Origin: CAWCUZ01 sp963798795
Lineage (GTDB): Bacteria; Acidobacteriota; Vicinamibacteria; Vicinamibacterales; SCN-69-37
Direction of reading: 5' to 3'
DNA: 64,000 bases
Assembly: GCA_963798795.1 (NCBI GenBank)
Contig: CAWCUZ010000012.1
Location: 40,503-104,502, forward strand
Shown here: positions 15,173-24,911 of the stretch, piece by piece
How the letters are laid out: every line of letters begins with the position of its first letter
Numbering within the stretch: position 1 is the first letter of the stretch
The notes under the pieces: generated by a model
What the model saw: only the letters and a program-made list of their open reading frames with translations
What the model was told of the DNA's origin: nothing
Database searches by the model: none
Position numbers and translations under genes: made by a program

Positions 15173-17902
15173 ATGGGACCCTCCCTGACCTGTCCGCGCT
15201 GCCACGCGCCTGTTCCGGCGGGCGGGCAGTTCTGCGCGTACTGCGGGTCGCCGGTCTCGCCGTCCGGACCGGACGATGTGACGACGACGGCGGGTCCGAC
15301 GGTGCAGGCGCGGTCGCCGGGGCGCACGCCGACACCGGAAGGGTGGCTCGGCGCGCCGGCCGGCGCCGGTCAGGGCCGGTTTACGCCGGGCTCGATCCTC
15401 GCGGATCGATACCGCATCGTCGCGCTGCTGGGTCGAGGGGGGATGGGCGAGGTGTACCGGGCCGAGGACCTGCGGCTCGGTCAACCGGTCGCGATGAAGT
15501 TCCTGCCGCCCCGCCTGGCGCACGACGCGAAGCGTCTCGCGCAACTGCACAACGAGGTGCGGACCGCGCGCCAGGTGTCGCACCCGAACGTCTGCCGCGT
15601 GTACGACATCGGCGACATGGACGGGCAACTCTTCCTCACGATGGAGTACGTCGACGGCGAGGACCTCGCGGCGTCACTGCGCCGCGTAGGACGATTCGCG
15701 GAGGACCGCGCGATCGAAATCGCCCGTGAGCTGTGCGCGGGCCTGGCGGCGGCGCACGACCGCGGCGTGACCCATCGCGACCTCAAGCCGGCGAACGTGA
15801 TGATCGACGGCGCCGGCCACGTCCGCATCATGGACTTCGGCCTGGCCGTGATCGGCGCGACGCAGGACGAACGCGCCGGCACGCCGGCCTACATGGCGCC
15901 CGAGCAGGTCGAAGGCCGGGCCACGTCGGCGCAGAGCGATCTCTACTCGATCGGGCTCGTGCTGTACGAGCTGTTCACGGGCCGCCGGGCGTTCACGGCC
16001 GCGACGCTGGCGGAGCTCGTGCACCAGCAGGCCTCGGGCGAGGTCACGGCGCCCAGCGACATCGTGCCGACGCTGAGTCCGGTTATCGAGCGGGTCATTC
16101 TGCGGTGCCTGGAGCGGGAACCCGCGCGCCGTCCGAACTCGGCGCTGGCCGTCGCGGCGTCGCTGCCGGGCGGCGATCCGCTGGCACAGGCGATTGCCGA
16201 AGGGCATACGCCGTCGCCGGAAATGGTCGCGGCGGCCGGCGCGGCCATGCCGTCAATGTCGTGGCTGCGGGCGACGGCATGGCTGGCGGCGCTCCTCGCG
16301 CTCCTGTGGCTCGTCGGGCGGATGACGGATCGCGCCACCGTCGCCGGCCGGGCGGGGCTCACGAAGCCCGCGGCCGTGCTGGCGGAGTACGCCAGACAGG
16401 CTCGTGCGCTCGCCGCTGGCGGCCGCGCGGCCGGGCCGATCGCGCACGAGGCGTACGGGTTCACATACGACATCGCCAGCCTCGACTGGGCCGCGGCGCA
16501 CGGCCAGCCGGTCGGCCCTTCGGTTCCGATTCGCTTCTGGTACCGGACGAGCGACCGTCCGATCGATCCGATCGATCCAGTCGGCGATGTCTCTCCCCTC
16601 GACCCTCCCCTCACTGGTCCGGGCGATGCGCTGGTCGAGCTCGATACGGACGCACGGCTGCTGCGATTCGTGCAACGTCCGGCCGTCGTGATGCCGCGTG
16701 GACCGGCCGGACGATCGCCCGACTGGCCGGCATTCTTCCGGGCGAGCGGTCTCGACATTCGCGCGTTCGCACCCGCGCCGCCGCGCCGGACGCCGCCCTT
16801 CTACGCGTCAACGGCCGTGGCCTGGACCGGTCGCGTCAACGAAACGGACGCGGGCGTGCGCCGCGTCGAAGCCGCCGCACTCGACGGAGGTCCCGTGGCG
16901 TTCGAGGCGATCGCGCCGTGGTCGGCTTCCGCGTCCGCGGCAGCGCCGGCGCCCCGGACACTGGCGTCGGCCGCCGAAGGCGCGTCGGCCGCCATTTCCG
17001 TTGTGCTCGTGGTGTGCACGATCTGGCTGGCCATCACCAACGTGCGCGCCGAGCGCGCCGACCGAGACGCCGCGTTCCGTGTGGCGGGGTTCGGCTTTGC
17101 CATTCAGGTGCTGCGCTGGCTGCTGCAGCCGGCCCACTCCGCGAACCCGACGACGGAAGCGTTCCGCCTCTACATGGGGCTCGGGTACGGGCTGCTGTTC
17201 GCGTTCCTGCTGGGCGGCGCCTACCTGGGGTTGGAGCCGTTCGTCCGGCGCTACTGGCCGCGCGCGCTGGTCGGGTGGACGCGCCTGCTGTCGGGCGCCA
17301 GGATGGACCCGGTCGTCGGCCGCGACCTGCTCATCGGCGCGACGATCGGGCTGATCGGCCCCGTCATTCTCTTGGCGTATCCGATCGTGCTGCCGTGGTT
17401 AGGGTGGTCCGCGCCGCCGGGATGGCTGCTGCCGCTCTCGCCCGCCGCGGGGGCCGGCGGCGAGATGCCGCAGTTGCTGTTCACCGTCAATTTCTCGCTG
17501 TTGAACGGACTCCTGGGATTGTTCATTGTGGCGGTCGTCCGGCGTGTCGTGAAGCCGGCGTGGCTGGTCGTGCTCCTGGCGATGGTGGTCTTCGGCCTGC
17601 TCGGCGATCCGTCCACGTCGATCGAGTTCGGCCGGCCGCGCGTGTTCGCGGTGCTCACGCTCAGCACGCTGCCCATGGCGTTCGTGCTCGTGCGCTTCGG
17701 GCTGCTGGCCGGCGTCGCCGCCGCGCTGGCGAGCAATCTGGTCAGCGGCATGATCTTCACGCTCGACCCGGCGCGCGCGTATTTCCACACCAGCCTGGTG
17801 CAGGCCGGGGTGATCGCGTCCGTCGCGCTCGTGGGGTGGTGGCTTGCAGGCGGTGGCGTCCGGCGCGCCGTCAGCCCTGGCCTCGCCGCAGGAAGGCGAT
17901 GA
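15173..17902 (+). CDS. Ser/Thr protein kinase with zinc ribbon and multi-pass membrane C-terminus
   Basis: 909 residues. A zinc ribbon opens the protein (CPRC and CAYC, Cys 7/10 and 21/24). The kinase domain spans about 72-335: glycine loop GRGGMGEVYRAE, catalytic loop THRDLKPANVM, MDFGLAV and the APE-type MAPEQ. A membrane segment (WLAALLALLWLVG) near 370 is followed by a ~230-residue extracytoplasmic region and then about eight membrane segments to the C-terminus (for example LLFAFLLGGAYLGLEPF, LVVLLAMVVFGLLG, ALVGWWLAGGG). All catalytic residues seem present. Its 3' end overlaps the convergent DsbD-type gene by 32 bp. The membrane module suggests signal sensing; the ligand is unknown. Confidence 0.88.
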   Translation: MGPSLTCPRCHAPVPAGGQFCAYCGSPVSPSGPDDVTTTAGPTVQARSPGRTPTPEGWLGAPAGAGQGRFTPGSILADRYRIVALLGRGGMGEVYRAEDLRLGQPVAMKFLPPRLAHDAKRLAQLHNEVRTARQVSHPNVCRVYDIGDMDGQLFLTMEYVDGEDLAASLRRVGRFAEDRAIEIARELCAGLAAAHDRGVTHRDLKPANVMIDGAGHVRIMDFGLAVIGATQDERAGTPAYMAPEQVEGRATSAQSDLYSIGLVLYELFTGRRAFTAATLAELVHQQASGEVTAPSDIVPTLSPVIERVILRCLEREPARRPNSALAVAASLPGGDPLAQAIAEGHTPSPEMVAAAGAAMPSMSWLRATAWLAALLALLWLVGRMTDRATVAGRAGLTKPAAVLAEYARQARALAAGGRAAGPIAHEAYGFTYDIASLDWAAAHGQPVGPSVPIRFWYRTSDRPIDPIDPVGDVSPLDPPLTGPGDALVELDTDARLLRFVQRPAVVMPRGPAGRSPDWPAFFRASGLDIRAFAPAPPRRTPPFYASTAVAWTGRVNETDAGVRRVEAAALDGGPVAFEAIAPWSASASAAAPAPRTLASAAEGASAAISVVLVVCTIWLAITNVRAERADRDAAFRVAGFGFAIQVLRWLLQPAHSANPTTEAFRLYMGLGYGLLFAFLLGGAYLGLEPFVRRYWPRALVGWTRLLSGARMDPVVGRDLLIGATIGLIGPVILLAYPIVLPWLGWSAPPGWLLPLSPAAGAGGEMPQLLFTVNFSLLNGLLGLFIVAVVRRVVKPAWLVVLLAMVVFGLLGDPSTSIEFGRPRVFAVLTLSTLPMAFVLVRFGLLAGVAAALASNLVSGMIFTLDPARAYFHTSLVQAGVIASVALVGWWLAGGGVRRAVSPGLAAGRR

Positions 17903-19778
17903 ACTCGTCCGAGCTGCGGGTCAGTCCGCCAAAAGCGACAACGGGCCGCCCCTCCGCGGTCAGCGCCGCGTAGTACGGCAGCGCGACCGTGCCGAACAAC
18001 CGCTGTTCCATGTCCTGGAACCGCTGATACAGCTCGCCGCGCCCGTCGGTGAAGAGGCGGACGCGCACGTAGCGCGACAGCTCGCGCGCCACCTCGGGCC
18101 GCGGAAACATGTTCGCTTCCATCCAGCGGCAGTTCGTGCACGTGTAGCCGGTGAAATCGATCAGGATGGGCCGGCGCTCCGCCCGCGCGCGTGCCAGTGC
18201 CGCGTCGTAGTCGTTCACGATCCATGGCAGGTTCGACCCGTCGTGCGCGCCCGCGAGGTCGTCGGGTGGCAGGAACGCCTCGAGCTCGCCGAGCCGCGAA
18301 CCAGCCAGTCCGCTCGCCAGCCATACGCCCAGGACGATGCCGCCCGCGACGGCGAGCAGCCGCGCGAGCCCCGGTCGCCTGAGCCGAGGCGCGTAGCCGA
18401 GCCGGATGGCACCGGCCAGGTACAGCACGAGCACGCCCGCCACCAGGATCCAGACGACCAGGACGACATCGCGCGTGAAAATCCCCCAGCCCCACACGAG
18501 GTCGACGTTCGACAGGAACTTCATCGCGGCCGCCAGTTCGAGAAGCCCCATTGCCGCCTTCACGGCGAGCAGCCAGGAGCCGGAGCGCGGCAGCGCGGCG
18601 AGCCACTGCGGCGCAAGCGCGAGGACGACGAACGGCAGCGCGAAGACGGTGGAGAAGGCGAGCATGCCGGCGAGCGGCCACTGCCAGTTGCCCTGTGCGG
18701 CCACGACGAGCAGCGTGCCGAGAAACGGCGCCGTGCAGGTGAAAGAGGTCAGCGTGAAGGCCAGACCCATGAGAAGCGTGCCCGCGTATCGGCCTCGCCC
18801 GGCTTCGGCCTTCGTCACAGCCGTGACGAATCGCGAGGGCAGCGCCAGCTCGTAGACGCCGAACAGGCTGAGCGCGAACAGCACGAACAGCGCGGTGACG
18901 CCCAGGTTGAGCCACGGATCGGCCGCAAAGCGATTGAGTCCCGACGCCCCGAAGGCCACGGCAATCGTGAATCCGACGGCCGTGAACGTCAGGATGATGC
19001 CGGCGCCGTAGACGAGCGCCCGACGGAGCGCGCCGCCGCGTCCGTCGCCCGATCGATTCGTGAAATACGAGACGGTGATCGGCACCATCGGGAACACGCA
19101 CGGCGTGAGCAGCGACAGCGCGCCCATCACGGCAGCCAGCGCGACGTACGCGCCGAAGGTGCTCGCCGTGGACGACGCCATGTCGGGTACGGGTCCCTCA
19201 GGTCCCTTGGGTGCCTCGGGTCCCTCGGGTCCTTCGGAGCGGCCGGGTGTGCCGGCGACGGACGGTGCGGTTGCGGAACCCACAGAACTCGCAGAACCCC
19301 CAGAACCGCGAATGTCGAGTGTCAGCGTTTCATCCCTGGGCGGCAGGCACAGGCGGTCGTTGCACGTCTGGTACGAGACGAGGACGTGCAGCGGATGGGA
19401 GCCCGTGGTGCCGGCGGCCTCACTGACCGTGAGTTTGAAGGCCGCGCGCGTCTCGTGAAAGAGCGTTTCGAGGTTGAAGTTCGTGTCGAAGGCGCGGTCC
19501 GGCTCGGGGCTCACGACACCGCCGGTCATCATGAACGGGCCGTCCTCGAGGACGGTGATGGCCAGCGGCACGGGCCCGCCGGGCGGCTGCGACACGGCGT
19601 ACACGTGCCAGCCGGTGTCGATGCTCGCCGTCACGACCAGGCCGAACGACTTTCCCGGCCCGGGTGCGGCGCCGGGAGCGAGCGCGATCGACCAGTGGAC
19701 GGGATTCTGGGCGGCGGCGGCCGCGGGAACCCCGGAGAGCAGGGCGACCGTCAGCCAGAGGGCGGAAGAGCACTTCAC
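17871..19778 (-). CDS. DsbD-type thiol:disulfide interchange protein
   Basis: 635 residues, GTG start, signal peptide ending AAAAAQ. The N-terminal domain (DsbD alpha type) carries the Cys pair in TCNDRLCLPP. It is joined by a Gly/Pro/Glu-rich linker (about residues 178-205) to an eight-segment membrane domain, and the C-terminal thioredoxin-like domain has the active site CTNC (DFTGYTCTNCRWME). It would move reducing power from the cytoplasm to periplasmic thiols, for example for cytochrome c maturation. The three-domain order and length match DsbD. The 3' end overlaps the convergent kinase gene. Confidence 0.88.
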   Translation of the reverse strand: MKCSSALWLTVALLSGVPAAAAAQNPVHWSIALAPGAAPGPGKSFGLVVTASIDTGWHVYAVSQPPGGPVPLAITVLEDGPFMMTGGVVSPEPDRAFDTNFNLETLFHETRAAFKLTVSEAAGTTGSHPLHVLVSYQTCNDRLCLPPRDETLTLDIRGSGGSASSVGSATAPSVAGTPGRSEGPEGPEAPKGPEGPVPDMASSTASTFGAYVALAAVMGALSLLTPCVFPMVPITVSYFTNRSGDGRGGALRRALVYGAGIILTFTAVGFTIAVAFGASGLNRFAADPWLNLGVTALFVLFALSLFGVYELALPSRFVTAVTKAEAGRGRYAGTLLMGLAFTLTSFTCTAPFLGTLLVVAAQGNWQWPLAGMLAFSTVFALPFVVLALAPQWLAALPRSGSWLLAVKAAMGLLELAAAMKFLSNVDLVWGWGIFTRDVVLVVWILVAGVLVLYLAGAIRLGYAPRLRRPGLARLLAVAGGIVLGVWLASGLAGSRLGELEAFLPPDDLAGAHDGSNLPWIVNDYDAALARARAERRPILIDFTGYTCTNCRWMEANMFPRPEVARELSRYVRVRLFTDGRGELYQRFQDMEQRLFGTVALPYYAALTAEGRPVVAFGGLTRSSDEFIAFLRRGQG

Positions 19779-19802
19779 CTGACGATCTCTAGTCCGTCAT
19801 CG

Positions 19803-22347
19803 CTACAGATCGCGGAGCGCCACGTTGGGGTCCACGCGCATCGCCCGCCTGGCCGGCACGTAGCAGGCGAGGACGGCGGCCAGTACCGAAGAGCGCGGGA
19901 ACAGCGGCAAACCCGAGAAGGTCCACCGGCGACCCGGCCCACGGAAACGCCGCCCGCAGGCCGAAGCGCGCGAGCAGGCCGAGCAGCAGTCCCAGCAGCA
20001 GTCCATCGCGCACGGGCCTGAACCCGTCCGAGAGAACCAGCCGGAAGATCCGCGGCCGGGTCGCGCCGAGCGCGACCCGCACGCCGATCTCGCGGGTGCG
20101 CCGGGCCATCAGGTGCGAAAGCACGCCGTAGAGTCCCGTCATGGCGAGCACGAGCGCGAGCGTGCCGAGCAGGCTCGACAGCGTGGCCAGGAAGCCCAGG
20201 AAGAAGAACGGGCCCGTGAGCAGCGCCGGGCCCGTGCCGATGGTCGTCGGCGCCAGACCCGGATCGACCGTCCGCATGGCGGTGCGAAGCGTCCGGACCG
20301 CCCGTGCCGGATCGCCCGGCGTGCGCACGGTGAAGACCACGTTCGAGTCGAACGCCTGCGCGATGGGGCGATACAGCACGCCCGAATCCCGCGATCCCAT
20401 GACGAACACGTCGGTGTCGGACGCGACGCCCACGATCGTCAGGGTCTCAGCTACCGGTTCCGATCCCGAGGGCAGCGTCCCGTACGAACGCACGAGCACC
20501 TGGCGGCCGACGACGTCGGTCGTGGCAAAGACCCGGCGCGCCAGCCACTCGCTGATGACGGCGACGGCCGGCGAGCCGCCGGTATCGCGATCGGCAAAGG
20601 TGCGTCCGTGGACCACCGTCACACCCAGCGTGCGAAAGAGCCCGGGAGTTCCGGCAACGAGGAAGGCATTGGAACCGACGTCGGCGTGGGGCACGAACGG
20701 GTGGTCGAGTGACGTGACCGCCCGCTGATCCGCGTTGACGCCGAACGGCAGGCCGGCCGACGCCGCGGCCGCCTCCACGCCCGGCTGCCCGCCCAGCACC
20801 TCCACGACGTCCGCAATCGTCCGCCGCGCCTGGTCCTCGTCGCGCAGGTTGGTCTGGAAGTTGACCCGGGCCAACGCCAGCCGGTCCACGTCGACGCCGG
20901 GATCGGCCGTGCCGGTGCGAACGAACTGGAAGAACACCCCGGCGGCCAGAAGCAGCGCGACCGAACCGGCGACCTGCCACGACACCAGGCTCCGATGCCC
21001 GCGCCATGGCGGCGGCGTGGTGCCCGATCCGGCCGCGAGCCCGGGCCGTGGGTCGCGCCGCGTGAGCAGCCAGGCGGGCCAGAACCCGACGATCAGCACG
21101 GAGAGCACGGCCGCGGATCCGGCCAGCAGCAGCACCGGCAGGCTGACCGTCGGATTCAGCTGAATGACGAGGTTGCGCGAGATCAGCACCTCGGTCGTCA
21201 GGAGCCGCAGCAGGCCGTTGAGCACGAGCGCCCCGAGGACTACGCCGCCGCCGACGATCAGCATGCTCTCGGCCAGGTGCTCGCGGATGAGCCGCCAGCG
21301 CGTGGCGCCGAGCGCCCGCCGGACGACGAGGTCGTGCGCGCGTCCGGAACCGCGTGCGAGCGTGAGGTTTGCGAGATTCGTACAGGCGAGCACGAGGACG
21401 AGCGCCACCGCCCCGACGATCATCAGGCCCATCGTCGAGAGCGCCGTCAGCTCGCGGCTCGAGGCCTGGCTCGCACTCCATTGGCGGCCGAACGCGTCGC
21501 CGGACGGCGCCGGTCAATCCGGCTTCGGCGTCGGGAATGCGGCTTCGAGGCGCCGGCCGATGAGCCCGGCCTCCCGTGCCGCGTCGTCGGGCGTCCGACC
21601 CGGCGCGAGCCGGCCCTTCACCTGCAGCCAGTGCCGCGTCCTCGCGGCAGGATCGAAATCGAAGGACGCCACTGTGCGCGGGAGGGTGCGAAGCGATTCG
21701 AGCGACGTCCAGAGATCCGTCGGCCGCATGAACATACCGCTTCCGGCGAACGTGTCCGGCACGACGCCCGCGACTTCGAACGGGTGGCCGCCAATCTTCA
21801 GCACCCGGCCGAGCACGGAGGAGTCGCTGCCCAGTTTCGTGCGAACGAACCGCTCGCTCAGCACGACGACCGGCGGTGCGCCGGGTTCGAGATCCGCGGG
21901 CCCGATGGTGCGGCCGGCCTTCGCCGTCACGCCGAACGTGCGGAAGTAGTCGGCGTTGACCGCTTCGCCAAAACCCAGTTCGGCCACGTCGTCGGTGACG
22001 ACCGCCGGAGAGAAGGGCGCCCAGGCGGCGAGGCTGCTGAAGGTCGTCTGCTGCGCGGCGTAATCCTGGAAATCGGCCCAGGACAACCGGCCCTGAAGCG
22101 CCGGGCTGCCGGTCGCGACATTCGCGTGGAGGTCCAGAATCCGATCGGGGTCCGCCACGCCGCCGGATCGCCAGAGCAGTGAATAGAGGAGCGAGTAGAT
22201 GGCGGTGACGGCGCCGATGCCAAGCGCAAGCGACGCCATCGACAGCAGGGCGGAGACCGGCGCGGCGCGCAGCCGGCGAAAGGCGAACCGGAATTCCGGT
22301 CCAATCGACGTGCCGGCGTGCAGCCACGCACGGAATCGGGTCAGCAT
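19803..22347 (-). pseudogene. ADOP-type ABC permease (MacB/FtsX-like), broken
   Basis: Starts at the ATG at 22347 (MLTRFRAWLHAG) with GGGGAG eight bases upstream. The N-terminal MacB-type periplasmic domain (FRRLRAAPVSALLSMASLALGIGA onward) reads to an in-frame TGA at 21514-21516 (PTPKPD-stop). The same frame continues as SGDAFGRQWSASQASSREL and the FtsX domain (LACTNLANLTLARGSG), then a second FtsX domain (LMARRTREIGVRVALGA). A one-base insertion beside GTAC at about 19883-19887 then hides the normal end (YVPARRAMRVDPNVALRDL). The frameshift may be a sequencing error, but the stop codon is a separate lesion. No PadR regulator is adjacent. Confidence 0.75.
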
Positions 22348-22477
22348 GGGTAGGACTCCCCGGGGAATCCTGGGGCCGCCCGGTTCACGTGTCAACCGCC
22401 CGTGGAGCGCCCGTGATGTACCCTCAACTCACATTCCATCGCTGGTGTGAAGTCCAGCTGCAGGAGCCTCCCGCAAC

Positions 22478-24790
22478 ATGTCGACCCGCCGCGACCCTGC
22501 TAGGATCCGCCCACTGCTGATCGCGATGGCCTCCTGCGTGCTGGCCGGCTGTAGCGGCGAGCCGGGGGATTCCGCCCGATCGCCGGCCACCGTCGAGCCG
22601 CCGGTGGTCATCGCTGCGGGAATCGCGCCGCCGCCCTCGGTGCCGATGGTCGACTTCGCCGAGTCGTTGCACGGCATACCCGTGCCCGACCCGCTGCGGT
22701 CGCTCGAGGATGTCTCCAGTCCAGCGACGCGTGAGTTCGTGGCCGCGCAGCAGGCGTATGCCGATTCGGTCGTGGATCGGCTCGTCGGACTCGAATCGCT
22801 GCAGGCTCGGGTGGAGCGTGCGTATCAGGACGCGCCAACCCTCGGTGCCGTGACTTCGACCGCGGGCGGGCTGTTGCTCACGCGTTGGCTGGGACCCGCG
22901 CCCTCGCTGTTCGCACTCGATATCGGCAGCACCACCGAGCGCATGGTGCTGGATGCCGACAGCCTGGCCAGGCAGTTGAACGGCGCGCGAATTCGTGTGG
23001 TGATGCCCAACGGGGACGGCACGCGAATCGCCATCGGCACCACCGAACAGGGTGATTCACACGCCGGGATTGCCGTGCTCGATGCGGCGACGGGCGCTCT
23101 GCTGCCCGATCGGGTGCCCGATCTGCTGACCACCACCAGCGGCACGCGCTACCTGGTGAGCTGGCTGCCTGATGGCAGCGGTTTCTTCTATCCGCGGCTG
23201 TGGCCGGAGAGCGCGACGGGGCCGTCGGCCGACCGGCTCGCTCGCGGTCGCCAGTTCCTGCACGTGCTGGGTACGCCACAGGCGGCCGATGTGCCGGTGT
23301 TCGGTTTTGACGTGAGCCCGTCGATCACCGTGGACAAGGCCGACCTGCCGACCCGGGTGTACACGGCACCGGGGTCGGCGTGGCTGGTCGCGACGCTCTA
23401 TCGCTCCAGGGAAAGCGCCACCGACTTCTACTTTGCGCCGGGTGCGCTCGCGCCGCACACCCCGCGCACGCCCGCACCGGCATGGCGGCCGCTGGCGAGT
23501 CCGGCCGACAGCCTGAGTCAGCCGCAGCTGCGCGGCAACACGGTCTATGCGCTGTCGCGCGCCACCGCCGATCGTGGGGCGATCGTGCGCCGCGAACTTC
23601 GTGCCGATGGGGCCGGCGAATGGGTCACCGTGGTGCCGGAGCAGCGCGGCGTGATCATCGCGTTCACGGTCCAGAAGGACGCGCTCTACTTCACCGAGCG
23701 GGACGCCGGCGCCGTCGCGCTGCGCCGGTTGCCGCATGGACCGTCCGCCGATGGGTCGTGGGCAATCGGCAGCGCCTCCATCGACACGGTGCCGCTGGAA
23801 TCGCCTGGAACGGTGCGGCTGCAGGCGGGCGCGCCGGAAGAATCGGGTGTGATGTTCTCGACGGAATCGTGGGCCACTCCGCCGCGTTGGCAGCGCGTCG
23901 TGGATGGCGGCGGCGTCGCGGCCTTGCCGATCGATGATGGCCGGGCGTCGTCCTCCGATGGCGAAGTCACGGCGGCGCGCCTCGAAGCACCATCGAGCGA
24001 CGGCACGCTGGTGCCCGTATCGATCGTGTACGGCGCGAAAGCGCTGCGCAACGGTGTGCTCGATGGGACCGCACCGCTGTTCATCGACGCCTACGGCGGT
24101 TTCGGCGTGTCCACCGACCCCGCCTACAATCCGATCATGGCGCTCTGGACCTCGCTGGGCGGGGTGTACGCGTTCGCCCATGTGCGCGGTGGCGGCGAAC
24201 TGGGCGAGGCGTGGCACACGGCGGCGATGCGCGAGCACAAGCAACGCAGCATCGATGACATGATCGGTGCGATCGAGGCGCTGATCGCCAGACGCTACAC
24301 GTCGGCTGGTCGGGTGACGTTGATGGGCGTGTCGTTCGGTGCTGACATCGCCGGGCTGGTGATGGTCCAGCGCCCTGACCTGCTCGGCGCGGTGCTGTTC
24401 GAAGTGGGGCAGCCGGATGAGATCCGTGGCGCGATGCTCGACCCGACCGCCGCCCGCAATATCTCCGAGATCGGCGATCTCGACACGCCCGAGGGCGTCA
24501 AGATGCTGATGGCGGCATCGCCGTATCACCGGATTCCGAAAACGGTGGCCCTGCCGGCCGTGATCGTGCACAGCGCCGACGACGACTACAACTTTGGAAC
24601 GCAGATGCTGTCCGGTAAGTACGTCGCGCGGCTGCAGGCGGCCAACTCCGGCAATCGACCGGTGGTGTGGCTGCACACAGCGGGCGGACACCGGGAGTTG
24701 TTGAGCGTGTCGCCTGAGTGGGCCGCGAAGGCCCTGTCATTCGCCCTGTGGCAGTGCGGGGATCACGCCTACCAGCCGCCCCCGAAGTGA
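22478..24790 (+). CDS. S9-family prolyl oligopeptidase-like lipoprotein
   Basis: 770 residues with a lipoprotein signal (VLAGC, about residue 25). A ~450-residue N-terminal beta-propeller part is followed by an alpha/beta-hydrolase domain. The nucleophile elbow is GVSFGAD (Ser), the acid is likely in HSADDDYNF and the His in HTAGGHREL. Classical prolyl oligopeptidases have GGSNGG at the elbow, so this is a divergent member. It would cleave short peptides in the periplasm. It lies between a broken permease and a TonB fragment, and its codon choice looks somewhat less GC-biased than its neighbours, so lateral transfer is possible. Confidence 0.82.
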   Translation: MSTRRDPARIRPLLIAMASCVLAGCSGEPGDSARSPATVEPPVVIAAGIAPPPSVPMVDFAESLHGIPVPDPLRSLEDVSSPATREFVAAQQAYADSVVDRLVGLESLQARVERAYQDAPTLGAVTSTAGGLLLTRWLGPAPSLFALDIGSTTERMVLDADSLARQLNGARIRVVMPNGDGTRIAIGTTEQGDSHAGIAVLDAATGALLPDRVPDLLTTTSGTRYLVSWLPDGSGFFYPRLWPESATGPSADRLARGRQFLHVLGTPQAADVPVFGFDVSPSITVDKADLPTRVYTAPGSAWLVATLYRSRESATDFYFAPGALAPHTPRTPAPAWRPLASPADSLSQPQLRGNTVYALSRATADRGAIVRRELRADGAGEWVTVVPEQRGVIIAFTVQKDALYFTERDAGAVALRRLPHGPSADGSWAIGSASIDTVPLESPGTVRLQAGAPEESGVMFSTESWATPPRWQRVVDGGGVAALPIDDGRASSSDGEVTAARLEAPSSDGTLVPVSIVYGAKALRNGVLDGTAPLFIDAYGGFGVSTDPAYNPIMALWTSLGGVYAFAHVRGGGELGEAWHTAAMREHKQRSIDDMIGAIEALIARRYTSAGRVTLMGVSFGADIAGLVMVQRPDLLGAVLFEVGQPDEIRGAMLDPTAARNISEIGDLDTPEGVKMLMAASPYHRIPKTVALPAVIVHSADDDYNFGTQMLSGKYVARLQAANSGNRPVVWLHTAGGHRELLSVSPEWAAKALSFALWQCGDHAYQPPPK

Positions 24791-24797
24791 TCCTTGC

Positions 24798-24908
24798 TGG
24801 CAGGCCATCAAGGCGGCCCGGCCGTGGCTGTTCCGTCCCGGCACGGACCGCGACGGGACGCCACAGTCCGTCCTCGTCACGCTCATCATCTCGTTCAGCC
24901 TGCACTGA
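24798..24908 (+). pseudogene. C-terminal remnant of a TonB-type energy transducer
   Basis: Eight bases after the peptidase stop, a 36-codon open stretch ends at TGA 24906-24908. It reads WQAIKAARPWLFRPG, then DGTP and VLVTLIISFSLH. This is the final segment of a TonB C-terminal domain (aromatic-x-RPG, DG-P, then alternating hydrophobics ending F-L). It has no start codon of its own and lacks the rest of the domain, so it is a gene remnant left by a deletion or transfer junction. Confidence 0.6.
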
Positions 24909-24911
24909 CGG

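Noticed and set aside
21514..21516. TGA in the ADOP gene as a selenocysteine or programmed readthrough codon
   Set aside because: No selenocysteine insertion structure is visible, the family does not use selenocysteine, and the gene has a second lesion. A nonsense change or base error is simpler.
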